This document shows positions 21,190-29,209 of a DNA stretch of 29,209 nt, in pieces. The notes beneath the pieces are model-generated. The model did no database searches. It was not told where the DNA came from and saw only the letters and a list, made by a program, of their open reading frames with translations. Both the position numbers and the translations under genes were made by a program. Every line of letters begins with the position of its first letter. Within the stretch, counting starts at the first letter, position 1. This stretch comes from an uncultured Lachnospiraceae bacterium (GTDB taxonomy: Bacteria > Bacillota > Clostridia > Lachnospirales > Lachnospiraceae). Location of the stretch: contig CANRJU010000002.1 in NCBI GenBank assembly GCA_947631075.1, positions 1 to 29,209 of the forward strand, written 5' to 3'.

Positions 21190-24100
21190 ATGTTACCTAA
21201 GTTCAGCGTTAAAAAGCCATATACCGTTCTGGTGGCGGTAGTGATCGTGCTCGTACTGGGATTTTTGTCCTTTCGGAATATGAGCACGGATTTTCTGCCA
21301 AGCATGGAATTTCCCTATGCCATTGTGATGACCACCTATGCCGGGGCGAGTCCGGAGGAAGTGGAGAGGGCCGTGACGGAGCCGGTGGAGCAGGCGATGG
21401 CCAGCATCAACAATGTAAAAGAAGTGCAGTCCATGTCCATTAACAATATGTCGATTGTCATTATGGAGTTCAATGACGGCACGGACATGGGTTCTACAAC
21501 AGTAGATATGCGGGAGAGCTTAGATCAGACGACGGCGCAGTGGGACGACGCCATCGGAAGTCCGACGATTATGAAGATTAACCCGGACATGATGCCGATT
21601 ATGGTGGCGGCGCTGGATTTCGCGGATACCGATACTGCCGACGTGACGAAGAAGGCGGAGCAGGAGATCATACCGGAGCTGGAGAGCGTGGAGGGCGTGG
21701 CGTCTGTCAACGAGTCCGGCGCGGTGCAGAAGAAGGTCGAGGTCATTATCCAGCAGGATAAGATCGACAAGGTGAACAAAAAGGTCCAGGACGCCATCGA
21801 GGGGAAGCTCGACAAGGCGGAGAGCAAGCTCAAGGACAGTAAGAAGGAGCTGGAGGATGGCAAAAAGACCTTAGAGGACCAGAAGAATAAGGCGGCGGAT
21901 GAGATGGCCAAGGGCGAGACGAAGCTGAACAGCGCCAGCGAGGAGATCAAAGAGGGCTTAAAGACCATCGAGGAGCAGATCGCGGCGGTGAAGGAGCAGA
22001 AAAAGACGCTGAACAAATCCGCCAAGCAGGTAAAGAGCGGCCTCGCGACGATTGCCAAGAACAAGACAAAGCTGAAAGCGACAATCAAGACGCTGAATGA
22101 GACGAAGAAGCAGTTAGAGACGCTAAAGAGTTCGTTAGATGAGCTGGTGACACAGGAGGCCGCCCTGAAGGCACAGGTCGAGGCGCTGGGGGACAACGCG
22201 CCAGAGGAATTAAAGACGTCCCTGACGGCCATCCAGACGCAGCTTTCCGTGCTGCGCGGCAAGCTGAAGGAGCAGGGGATTTCCGAGGAGGAGCTTCCTG
22301 CCAAGATTGAGGAGGTAAACAAGGGAATCGCCTCGGCCAATTCCGGTCTCGCGGAGCTGGTGAAGCCGGAAGCGAGCCTGAAGTTAAATCAGGAGAAGGT
22401 AAACAAGGCGCAGAAAAAGATCAAGCAGGGGTTGAAAAAGCTCAAGAAGGCGAAGAAAAAGCTGGAGACGGGCAAGATCTCGACCACGGAGGCGATGGAG
22501 CAGCTGAACAAGCAGAAGATTCTCTCCGGCATCGAGCTAAGCGTGGCGCAGGCGCAGATGAACAGCGGTTCGGAAAAGCTGACGGAGGCGGAGAAACAGT
22601 TTAAGACGACGAAAAAGACCACCAAGGAGAGCTCCGATCTGGAGAAAATCATCACCAAGTCCATGGTGGAGAATATCCTCAAGGGTGAGAATTTCGACAT
22701 GCCGGCCGGCTACATCACCGAGGAGGACGCCTCCTATCTGGTGCGCGTGGGCGACAAGGTGGAGTCAGTGGACGACATACGCGATCTGGTGATCTGCGAC
22801 CTGGATTTGAAGGGCGTGGACCCCATCACTCTGGGAGATGTGGCGGATGTGGCGCAGACGGATAATTCCGCAGATATGTACACGGTCGTAAACGGCAATC
22901 CGGCAGTGCTCGTGACGCTCCAGAAGCAGTCCGGCTACTCCACGGGAGACGTGACTGGGGCGCTGGAGGATGAGCTGGAGGAGCTGCAGAACAATGTAGA
23001 GGGATTCCATGCGTCGATTCTGATGAACCAGGGCGTTTACATAGATTTAGTGGTAGATTCCGTGGTGCAGAATCTGATTGTGGGCGGTATTCTGGCAATC
23101 TTTATCCTGCTCCTGTTTTTGCGGGATATCCGCCCGACAATTATTGTGGCGTGCTCGATTCCGCTCAGCGTGGTGGCGGCCATTGTCGCCATGTATTTCA
23201 GCGGCGTGACGCTGAATATTATTTCCCTGTCGGGACTGGCTCTCGGCGTGGGTATGCTAGTGGATAACTCGGTCGTCGTCATAGAGAATATTTACCGGCT
23301 CAAGAGTCAGGGAATTTCCGGAAAGCAGGCGGCGGTGGACGGCGCCAGACAGGTGGGCGGCGCGATTATCGCCTCTACGCTGACGACGGTGTGCGTGTTT
23401 GCACCGATTATATTTACGGAGGGAATTACAAAGCAGCTTTTTGTGGATCTGGCGCTGACGCTTCTTTATACGCTGGGAGCCAGCCTGATTATCGCGCTCT
23501 CTTTAGTGCCCGCCATGTCGGGAGGGATGCTCCGCAAGGACAAGAGCGCAAATTCCAAGGTGATTCCCGCATTGCAGAATTTTTACGGAAAAGCGCTGGC
23601 GGTGGTGCTGCGGTTCAAGCCGGTCGTGCTGATTGCGGCGGTGGTATTTCTCGTGTTGTTCTCGGCTCTCGCCATGAAGAACGGCATGTCCATGATGCCG
23701 GAGATGGAGAGCACCCAGATGACGATGACGATTACCACCGAGGACAAGGAGCTCGACGAGGTGCGGGAGATTTCCAACACGGCGATTGACCGGATTTTAG
23801 AGATTCCGGATATCGAAACGGTGGGCGCCTATACGGGCAGCGGCTCCACCATGTCCATGCTCACCGGCGACAGCGGCAGCGATACGGTCACGATGTACCT
23901 GATTTTGAAAGAGGACCGCGAGATGAGCAACGATGAGGTCGTCAGCCAGATTACGGACCGGACGGAGAATCTGGACTGCGAGGTGGAGGTCAACGCCTCG
24001 GCGATGGACATGAGCGTGCTCACCGGCGAGGGCGTCCGGATCAACATCAAGGGAAAAGACATGGATAAACTCCAGAGCGTGTCCGAGGATGTGATGGAGC

Positions 24101-25131
24101 GTCTGGAGGGCGTGGACGGCCTGTACGAGATCAGCAACGGGCTTGAGGAGTCCGGCGAGGAGTTCCGCGTCACGGTGGATAAGGCGAAGGCCATGAAGTA
24201 CGCGCTGACGGTGGCGCAGGTCTACCAGCAGGTCTACGACCGGATTCGGGACGCCGCCTCTGCCTCTACGCTGTCCACGGATACGGACGATCTGGGCGTG
24301 TACGTCACCAGCTCCCAGGACACGGAGATGCTCCGGGAGGATCTGAAGAATATGAAAATCGACTACACCGACGCAAGCACGCAGAAGGCAAAGAAGGTGA
24401 AACTTAGCAAAATCGCGGATTTCACCACGGCGGATTCGCCCAACACGATTTCTCATGACAATCAGATGCGCTACGTCACGGTGTCGGCGTCGATTGCAGA
24501 GGACAAAATCGTGTCCAATGTCAGCGCGGATGTGCAGGACGCTCTGGCGGATTATGAGCCGCCTGCAGGCTACGACATTGAGTTCGACGGCGAGGACGAG
24601 GCAACGATGGAGGCTATGGGCCAGGTTATGCTGATGCTGGTTCTGGGAATCGTGCTGATGTATCTGATTATGGTGGCGCAGTTCCAGTCTCTGCTGTCGC
24701 CGTTTATCATCTTGTTCACTATCCCGCTCGCCTTTACCGGCGGCTTTATGGGACTGTGGATTACGGGCAGCGACGTCAGCGTCATCGCCATGATCGGCTT
24801 TGTCATGCTGGCGGGCATCATTGTAAATAACGGTATCGTACTGGTGGATTATATCAATCAGCTGCGCCTGGGCGGCATGGAAAAGCGCGCGGCGATTGTG
24901 GAGGCGGGCGTCACCCGTCTGCGCCCGATTCTCATGACGGCGGTCACGACGATCCTCGGACTTCTGCCTATGGTCGTGGGAAACAGCATGGGCACGGATA
25001 TGTCCCGTCCGATGGCAATCGTCACGATCGGCGGACTGGTTTACGGAACATTACTGACGCTGTTTGTAGTGCCCTGTATTTATGATATTTTTAACCGCAA
25101 AAAGGAAATGAAAAAAGTAGAGGTAGACTGA
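21190..25131 (+). CDS. RND-family efflux transporter with long coiled-coil insertion
   Basis: This 1313-residue inner-membrane transporter belongs to the resistance-nodulation-division superfamily (HAE1/AcrB-like), powered by proton influx. The ATG at 21190 follows AAGGAGG by eight bases. A first membrane helix at about 10-30 is followed by porter-type sequence. A helical insertion of about 290 residues (193-487, heptad-rich in K, E, L, A and Q) interrupts it. The TM cluster is about 640-790: GVGMLVDNSVVVIENI carries D692 with an N in place of AcrB's second aspartate. The second cluster near 1130-1300 has MLAGIIVNNGIVLVDYINQL. AcrB has no such insertion. Gram-positive cells lack an outer membrane, so the coiled coil may reach into the wall or replace an adaptor. 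Glutamate racemase follows two bases later. Confidence 0.92.
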   Translation: MLPKFSVKKPYTVLVAVVIVLVLGFLSFRNMSTDFLPSMEFPYAIVMTTYAGASPEEVERAVTEPVEQAMASINNVKEVQSMSINNMSIVIMEFNDGTDMGSTTVDMRESLDQTTAQWDDAIGSPTIMKINPDMMPIMVAALDFADTDTADVTKKAEQEIIPELESVEGVASVNESGAVQKKVEVIIQQDKIDKVNKKVQDAIEGKLDKAESKLKDSKKELEDGKKTLEDQKNKAADEMAKGETKLNSASEEIKEGLKTIEEQIAAVKEQKKTLNKSAKQVKSGLATIAKNKTKLKATIKTLNETKKQLETLKSSLDELVTQEAALKAQVEALGDNAPEELKTSLTAIQTQLSVLRGKLKEQGISEEELPAKIEEVNKGIASANSGLAELVKPEASLKLNQEKVNKAQKKIKQGLKKLKKAKKKLETGKISTTEAMEQLNKQKILSGIELSVAQAQMNSGSEKLTEAEKQFKTTKKTTKESSDLEKIITKSMVENILKGENFDMPAGYITEEDASYLVRVGDKVESVDDIRDLVICDLDLKGVDPITLGDVADVAQTDNSADMYTVVNGNPAVLVTLQKQSGYSTGDVTGALEDELEELQNNVEGFHASILMNQGVYIDLVVDSVVQNLIVGGILAIFILLLFLRDIRPTIIVACSIPLSVVAAIVAMYFSGVTLNIISLSGLALGVGMLVDNSVVVIENIYRLKSQGISGKQAAVDGARQVGGAIIASTLTTVCVFAPIIFTEGITKQLFVDLALTLLYTLGASLIIALSLVPAMSGGMLRKDKSANSKVIPALQNFYGKALAVVLRFKPVVLIAAVVFLVLFSALAMKNGMSMMPEMESTQMTMTITTEDKELDEVREISNTAIDRILEIPDIETVGAYTGSGSTMSMLTGDSGSDTVTMYLILKEDREMSNDEVVSQITDRTENLDCEVEVNASAMDMSVLTGEGVRINIKGKDMDKLQSVSEDVMERLEGVDGLYEISNGLEESGEEFRVTVDKAKAMKYALTVAQVYQQVYDRIRDAASASTLSTDTDDLGVYVTSSQDTEMLREDLKNMKIDYTDASTQKAKKVKLSKIADFTTADSPNTISHDNQMRYVTVSASIAEDKIVSNVSADVQDALADYEPPAGYDIEFDGEDEATMEAMGQVMLMLVLGIVLMYLIMVAQFQSLLSPFIILFTIPLAFTGGFMGLWITGSDVSVIAMIGFVMLAGIIVNNGIVLVDYINQLRLGGMEKRAAIVEAGVTRLRPILMTAVTTILGLLPMVVGNSMGTDMSRPMAIVTIGGLVYGTLLTLFVVPCIYDIFNRKKEMKKVEVD

Positions 25132-25133
25132 GT

Positions 25134-25937
25134 ATGAATGATCCGATCGGAGTTTTTGATTCCGGCGTGGGCGGTCTTACCGTGGCGCGGGAGATTATGC
25201 GCCAGCTTCCGGGTGAGAGCCTGATTTATTTTGGAGATACGGCGCGCGTCCCCTACGGGAGTAAATCGAAAAAGACGGTGTGCAAATACAGCAGGCAGAT
25301 TGCCAATTTCCTTCTTACAAAGCAGGTGAAGGCGATTGTCATCGCCTGCAATACGGCGAGCGCGCTCGCGAGGGAGGAGCTGGAGGAGCTTGTGGACGTG
25401 CCGGTAATCGACGTGGTGCGTCCGGGCGCCCGGATGGCGGCGGAGACCACGAAGAATAAGCGAATCGGGATTCTGGGGACGGAGAGCACGATCAAGAGCG
25501 GAATCTACGAGGAGTACCTTCACCAGATCGATCCGGAGATTACCGTGGTCAGCAAGGCGTGTCCGCTCTTTGTGCCGCTCGTGGAGGAGGGACTCATTGA
25601 GGACCGGGTGACGGAGGATATTGTGGGGCGCTACCTCCACGATATGAAGGAGTACGAGATTGATTCACTGGTCCTCGGCTGCACCCATTATCCGCTACTC
25701 CGGGGCGTGATTGGCCGGGAGATGGGCGAGAGCGTTCGGCTGGTGAATCCGGCCTACGAGACGGCGAAGTCTCTCAAGGAGATGCTGCGGGAGAAGGATA
25801 TTCTGGCGTCTCCGGGGAACCGGGCAAGCCACCGCTATTTTGTCAGCGACGGTGTGGAGAAATTTATTTCCTTTGCCAATGCGGTTCTGCCCTGCCATGT
25901 GAGCGAGACTACAGTTGTAGATATCGAGTCTTATTAA
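25134..25937 (+). CDS. murI: Glutamate racemase
   Basis: It converts L-glutamate to D-glutamate for peptidoglycan precursors. The 267-residue length is normal. Hallmarks are FDSGVGGLTV (D9 and S10), YFGDTARVPYGSKS, ACNTASA with catalytic C72, and LGCTHYPLL with catalytic C183. The gene starts two bases after the RND stop, so the two share a transcript and the RND promoter. This is an unusual operon for murI, linking cell-wall precursor supply to a pump gene. A weak hairpin terminator follows. Confidence 0.96.
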   Translation: MNDPIGVFDSGVGGLTVAREIMRQLPGESLIYFGDTARVPYGSKSKKTVCKYSRQIANFLLTKQVKAIVIACNTASALAREELEELVDVPVIDVVRPGARMAAETTKNKRIGILGTESTIKSGIYEEYLHQIDPEITVVSKACPLFVPLVEEGLIEDRVTEDIVGRYLHDMKEYEIDSLVLGCTHYPLLRGVIGREMGESVRLVNPAYETAKSLKEMLREKDILASPGNRASHRYFVSDGVEKFISFANAVLPCHVSETTVVDIESY

Positions 25938-25955
25938 AAAATGCTATAGTGTGTA

Positions 25956-26010
25956 AAGCCACTGATAATCAGTATTAAAACCACTGATTGGGTGGCTTAA
26001 ATTTTTAATT
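25956..26010 (+). terminator. Probable terminator after murI
   Basis: AAGCCAC (25956-25962) pairs with GTGGCTT (25992-25998), with an internal CCACTGAT repeat, followed by AAATTTTTAATTT. The stem is long-looped and the T-run is broken, so efficiency is uncertain. The remaining ~105 bases to 26117 show no other clear signal. Confidence 0.5.
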
Positions 26011-26117
26011 TCCTCCATATACTGAAAGCAGGGGGCACGGCGTGATGTCGGATGAGAAATGGCAAACGCTTTTCATTTGCTCGTTACGCAGGCGCTTTCG
26101 GAATGGAGGATATTTTT

Positions 26118-27056
26118 ATGTCGACCAGAAAATGGATCCGCGCGCTATTATGCATCTGTTTATTTTCCCTGACGGCGGGGCTGTCCGGGGCGCTGGAGTC
26201 GGCGGTTCGGATGAGGTCGGAGCCGGAGCTCACGGAAAATCTGGACACATTCCGGGCGCTCCACATAGACGGGAGCCTTTTGGAGGGAGCCTCGGAGTGG
26301 AACGAGAACCACTACCGCCGCCTGACGGCGTCCTATCTGCTGTATGACGGGTGCATAGATGAGGACACGCCGCTGTGTTCCCCTTTTTCGTGGTATTATA
26401 TGATGCTGCCGGAGAGTACGGAGGAAACGTACCGGGACGCCTTTCAGACCCTTTTGGCGGACGCACAGGTATTTCCCGTGCCGGAGGACCCGGCGGGGGA
26501 GACGGTGAGCTATGAGGATTCCTGGGGCGGCGCCAGGGACTACGGGGGGAAACGCCACCACGAGGGGACGGATCTGATGTCGTCTATCAATGAGCGGGGC
26601 TATTTTCCTGTCGTCAGCGTCAGCGACGGCGTGGTCGAAAAGAAGGGCTGGCTGGAGCTGGGCGGATATCGGCTGGGAATCCGGGCGCCTCACGGTGCCT
26701 ACTATTATTACGCGCATCTGTACCGCTACGCGGAGGGGATTAAAGAGGGGAGCAAGGTAAAGGCGGGGGATGTCATCGGATACATGGGCGACTCCGGCTA
26801 CGGCGAGGAGGGGACGGTGGGAAAATTCGCCGTGCACCTTCATTTTGGCGTCTACCTCACGGTTGACGGGGAGGAAGTGAGCGTCAATCCCTATGAGATT
26901 CTGCGCAGCCTGGAGAAAAGACGAGCAAAAGTCTTGCCAGAATCCGATTCCCGCGTTAAAATGTTATCAGAGTTGAAGGGTCATGTGTTTCATGCCTGCG
27001 TGAAAAAGAATGGCGCGGGAACTCGCGAGACATCTCATAATTTTGAGATGTCTTAG
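26118..27056 (+). CDS. Secreted or membrane-anchored M23 (LytM) peptidase
   Basis: A 312-residue zinc endopeptidase that would act on peptidoglycan cross-bridges outside the membrane. An N-terminal signal or anchor helix (RKWIRALLCICLFSLTAGL) follows the ATG at 26118, chosen for GGAGG upstream over an in-frame ATG at 26052. The catalytic domain spans about residues 140-275. H148 and D152 (HEGTD) supply zinc ligands. YAHLYRYAEGI carries the middle region, and H240-L-H242 (VHLHFG) completes the site. A ~130-residue N-terminal region is unrecognised. The last ~20 residues and the stop lie in a hairpin and look unlike peptidase sequence. Confidence 0.9.
   Translation: MSTRKWIRALLCICLFSLTAGLSGALESAVRMRSEPELTENLDTFRALHIDGSLLEGASEWNENHYRRLTASYLLYDGCIDEDTPLCSPFSWYYMMLPESTEETYRDAFQTLLADAQVFPVPEDPAGETVSYEDSWGGARDYGGKRHHEGTDLMSSINERGYFPVVSVSDGVVEKKGWLELGGYRLGIRAPHGAYYYYAHLYRYAEGIKEGSKVKAGDVIGYMGDSGYGEEGTVGKFAVHLHFGVYLTVDGEEVSVNPYEILRSLEKRRAKVLPESDSRVKMLSELKGHVFHACVKKNGAGTRETSHNFEMS
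27028..27053. repeat. 10-bp inverted repeat over the end of the M23 gene
   Basis: AGACATCTCA (27028-27037) is exactly complementary to TGAGATGTCT (27044-27053), with a 6-base loop, ending one base before the stop codon. No T-run follows. It could be part of a dispersed palindromic element that supplied the last codons of the peptidase. Confidence 0.6.
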
Positions 27057-27077
27057 GATCAAGGAGGTGCGGGAGCG

Positions 27078-27731
27078 ATGGCAGTGGACAAGTGTGAGCC
27101 GGGCTATATTGCCAGCCGGAAAAAAATATCGTTTCTCTGGCTGTTTCTTTTTCTGGTCATAGGGATAGCGATTTTTCTGGTGGGATATCTGATTACCCAC
27201 TCGAGGGCTTATATTTTTACCGTTATCGCGGTTCTCATGGCGCTGCCCGCGGCCAAGCGCATTGTTAATCTGGTGGTGATGCTGCCGCGGAAAAGCGTGG
27301 ATCGGGAGCGGTTTGACCGGGCGAAGGAGGCTGCGGGAGAGGGGACGCTGCTCGCGGATTATGTGTTTACCTCTACGGAGCGTATTATGCACCTGGACTT
27401 TGTGGCCATTAAGGGCCGGAGCGTGCTGGCGCTGACGGCGCCCTCCAGACAGGACGTTTCCTATATGAAAAAATATTTCGCGGACATGATTCGCCGCGCG
27501 GCGCCGGACTATGAGGTGCGGATTTTGGATGAATACGAGGAATTTTTGCGGTGTCTGAAAGACGTGCCTACGGCGCCGGATGACATCGGAGACGAGGGCC
27601 GGGAGGACAGGAACTTGGATTCCGGCGAGGAGAGCAGAGAAAGCAGGGCAGCGGATTCCGGCGAGGGCAAAAAGACGCATCAGGCCGCCGCGGAGAAGCT
27701 GGCGGAGCTGCTACATTCCATGGCCGTGTAG
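27078..27731 (+). CDS. Uncharacterised membrane protein
   Basis: A 217-residue protein with two adjacent membrane helices (about residues 18-40 and 46-65: FLWLFLFLVIGIAIFLVGYL, then AYIFTVIAVLMALPAAKRIV). A cytoplasmic alpha/beta domain of about 110 residues follows (DYVFTSTERIMHLDFVAIKG onward), then a charged, low-complexity tail. The layout is common in conserved Lachnospiraceae proteins of unknown function. Start ATG at 27078 follows AAGGAGG. It lies 21 bp after the M23 gene and 30 bp before the pseudouridine synthase gene, so it is probably in a transcript with them. Confidence 0.8.
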   Translation: MAVDKCEPGYIASRKKISFLWLFLFLVIGIAIFLVGYLITHSRAYIFTVIAVLMALPAAKRIVNLVVMLPRKSVDRERFDRAKEAAGEGTLLADYVFTSTERIMHLDFVAIKGRSVLALTAPSRQDVSYMKKYFADMIRRAAPDYEVRILDEYEEFLRCLKDVPTAPDDIGDEGREDRNLDSGEESRESRAADSGEGKKTHQAAAEKLAELLHSMAV

Positions 27732-27761
27732 AGCTTCAAAATCTGAAATAGGTATGCCGAT

Positions 27762-28787
27762 ATGAGAGAAATTGAGATTCGTGAGAAGGACAGCGGACAG
27801 CGGTTCGACAAATTTTTAAAAAAATATCTGCGGGAGGCGTCGGCCGGTTTTATTTATAAAATGCTCCGCAAGAAAAATATTACCCTCAACGGCAAGAAGG
27901 CGGAAGGAAAGGAGCAGCTCCGGGCGGGAGATCAGGTGAAGCTGTTTCTCTCGGAGGAGACGCTGGAAAAATTCCGGGGAGTAAAATCCGCAGATATTTC
28001 TGCGGGTTCACCGGCAATTTACACGGCGGGGGCAAGCGAAAATTCGGTGGATGGTTTAAACGCGGTTTCGATTGCGCTTACCTACCCGGTGACAAATCTG
28101 AATATTATATACGAAGACGAGGATATTATTCTTGTGGACAAGCCGGTCGGGATGCTGTCGCAAAAAGCGAAAAAAGAGGATATTACTCTTGTAGAATACA
28201 TGCTGGGCTATCTCCAGGCAAAAGGGGAGTGGAGCCCGGAGGACACGGTGACGCCGGGACTTTGTAACCGGCTGGACCGCAATACAAGCGGAATTGTCAT
28301 CGGGGGCAAGAGCCTTCGGGGGCTACAGCAGATGGCGGAGCTCTTGAAGGGAAGAAAACTGGAAAAATATTATCTTACAGTTGTAGAAGGAACGATAGAG
28401 GAGCCGCGCAGGCTGAAAGGATATCTCTCACGGGATAAAAAGGCCAATCGGGCGGCGCTTACCCCGGACCGGCGGCCGGGAAGCTCTCTGGTGGAGACGG
28501 AGTACGAGCCGCTGCGGATGGCTCATGGCTACACGCTTTTAAAGGTGCGGCTGATTACAGGGAAAACGCATCAGATCCGCGCGCACCTGGCGGCGGTCGG
28601 CCATCCGGTGATTGGGGACATCAAGTACGGGGGAAAGCCGTACCGGGGACTGAGAAGCCAGTTTTTGCACGCCTGGCAGATTGTTTTTCCGGACAGCGGA
28701 GAAATCCGGGCAGAGCTGCGGGGACGCGTGTTTACCGCGCCGCTCCCGGAACAGTTTGACAACATAAAAGAAGAATTGTTTTATTAA
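27762..28787 (+). CDS. RluD/RluC-type pseudouridine synthase
   Basis: A 341-residue RNA-modifying enzyme that isomerises uridine in rRNA (RluC/RluD class). An S4 RNA-binding domain spans about residues 1-70 (QRFDKFLKKYLREAS, KKNITLNGKK, LRAGDQVKLF). The catalytic domain begins IIYEDEDIILVDKPVGMLSQ. The catalytic aspartate is D172 in NRLDRNTSG, and GKTHQIRAHL is the conserved late motif. The linker between the two domains is longer than usual, about 35 residues with low conservation. The exact rRNA target cannot be told from sequence alone. Confidence 0.93.
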   Translation: MREIEIREKDSGQRFDKFLKKYLREASAGFIYKMLRKKNITLNGKKAEGKEQLRAGDQVKLFLSEETLEKFRGVKSADISAGSPAIYTAGASENSVDGLNAVSIALTYPVTNLNIIYEDEDIILVDKPVGMLSQKAKKEDITLVEYMLGYLQAKGEWSPEDTVTPGLCNRLDRNTSGIVIGGKSLRGLQQMAELLKGRKLEKYYLTVVEGTIEEPRRLKGYLSRDKKANRAALTPDRRPGSSLVETEYEPLRMAHGYTLLKVRLITGKTHQIRAHLAAVGHPVIGDIKYGGKPYRGLRSQFLHAWQIVFPDSGEIRAELRGRVFTAPLPEQFDNIKEELFY

Positions 28788-28818
28788 AAATTGATCACTA
28801 AAAATGGAGGAAAAGACA

Positions 28819-29209
28819 ATGAAAAAAGCAGTGATGTTATTTGCGGAAGGATTTGAGACGGTCGAGGCGCTGATGGTGGTAGACCTTCTCCGCCGGGGAG
28901 GCGTGGAGGTCACGATGGCGTCGATCAATGAGGACGACTGGGTGGTCAGCTCCCACGGCGTGAATGTGGAGATGAACAGCACGTTGGGCGAGGTGGATGT
29001 TCTGTCCTACGACGCGATTATTCTTCCGGGAGGGATGCCCGGAACGCTTAATCTGGGAGAGAGCGAGGCGGTCAAAAAGGCGGTGCTCGCCATGAACGAC
29101 GCCGGGAAAATTGTGTCCGCCATCTGCGCGGCGCCGGGCGTCCTGGGCAAATATGGTCTCTTAGAGGGGAAGAACGCCTGCAGCTATCCGTCCCACGAAA
29201 AAAATCTGA
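28819..29209 (+). CDS. DJ-1/PfpI family protein, N-terminal part
   Basis: The first 130 residues of a DJ-1/PfpI-fold protein, cut by the window end. ATG at 28819 follows TGGAGGAAAAGACA. Features are FAEGFETVEALMVVDLLRR (E of the nucleophile elbow region), DAIILPGGMPGTLNLGES, and SAICAAPGVLG with the reactive cysteine C100 (C in ICAAP). Relatives act as glyoxalase III or deglycase-like detoxifiers, or as chaperones. It follows the pseudouridine synthase gene after 31 bp. Confidence 0.93.
   Translation, partial: MKKAVMLFAEGFETVEALMVVDLLRRGGVEVTMASINEDDWVVSSHGVNVEMNSTLGEVDVLSYDAIILPGGMPGTLNLGESEAVKKAVLAMNDAGKIVSAICAAPGVLGKYGLLEGKNACSYPSHEKNL

Noticed and set aside
23797..24456. 219-codon minus-strand open frame
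   Set aside because: Antisense to the RND transporter, His/Arg/Val-rich, no start signal.
27996..28090. Extended linker in the pseudouridine synthase as a novel domain
   Set aside because: It is short, low in conservation and typical of variable linkers between S4 and catalytic domains.

Overview
The window looks like a chromosomal segment of a Gram-positive anaerobe of the Clostridia, most likely Lachnospiraceae. Almost every gene has a strong AGGAGG-type ribosome binding site. The set combines an FtsX-type antibiotic/peptide ABC exporter, a SpoVK/CbbX-like AAA+ ATPase, an RND pump without periplasmic adaptor or outer-membrane partner, and a DUF3877-like protein. Housekeeping stretches at both ends are fairly GC-rich, while the middle (about 4.1-4.9 kb, 10.6-17.6 kb and 20.4-21.1 kb) is visibly AT-richer and looks acquired. 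No rRNA, tRNA, CRISPR array or intact insertion sequence was found.

Layout. 1-3779: 3' end of a sensor histidine kinase, then an ABC transporter (ATPase plus large FtsX permease) behind a promoter with three 11-bp-phased GTCACC repeats. 3780-5140: a decayed AAA/DUF4143 fragment and a GNAT-toxin/antitoxin-like pair bracketed by 34-bp imperfect direct repeats. 5141-6442: an intact AAA/DUF4143 ATPase. 6498-10543: a WYL regulator divergent from a CbbX-like AAA+ ATPase and a small partner gene, with palindromes in the shared promoter region. 10673-17343: a five-gene operon described below. 17693-20924: uncharacterised proteins, a DUF3877-like gene and a small gene that seems split by a frameshift. 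21190-25937: an RND transporter with a long coiled-coil insertion, coupled to glutamate racemase. 26118-29209: an M23 peptidase, a membrane protein, an RluD-like pseudouridine synthase and the start of a DJ-1/PfpI protein.

The most interesting part is the operon at 10673-17343. It encodes an HD-domain protein with a C-terminal RyR (ryanodine-receptor-repeat) domain, an 81-residue protein, a TIR-domain protein with two tandem DUF4357-like modules, a PD-(D/E)XK nuclease of the PDDEXK_4 type, and a membrane protein with Rossmann/TrkA-like folds and another C-terminal RyR domain. TIR enzymes make NAD-derived signals or deplete NAD in known antiphage systems. Two RyR proteins beside a TIR protein suggest a Thoeris-like signalling defence in which RyR is the receptor and HD, nuclease and membrane modules are effectors. 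The domains are read from sequence; the system-level role is inference. The WYL/AAA+ block just upstream may be part of the same island.
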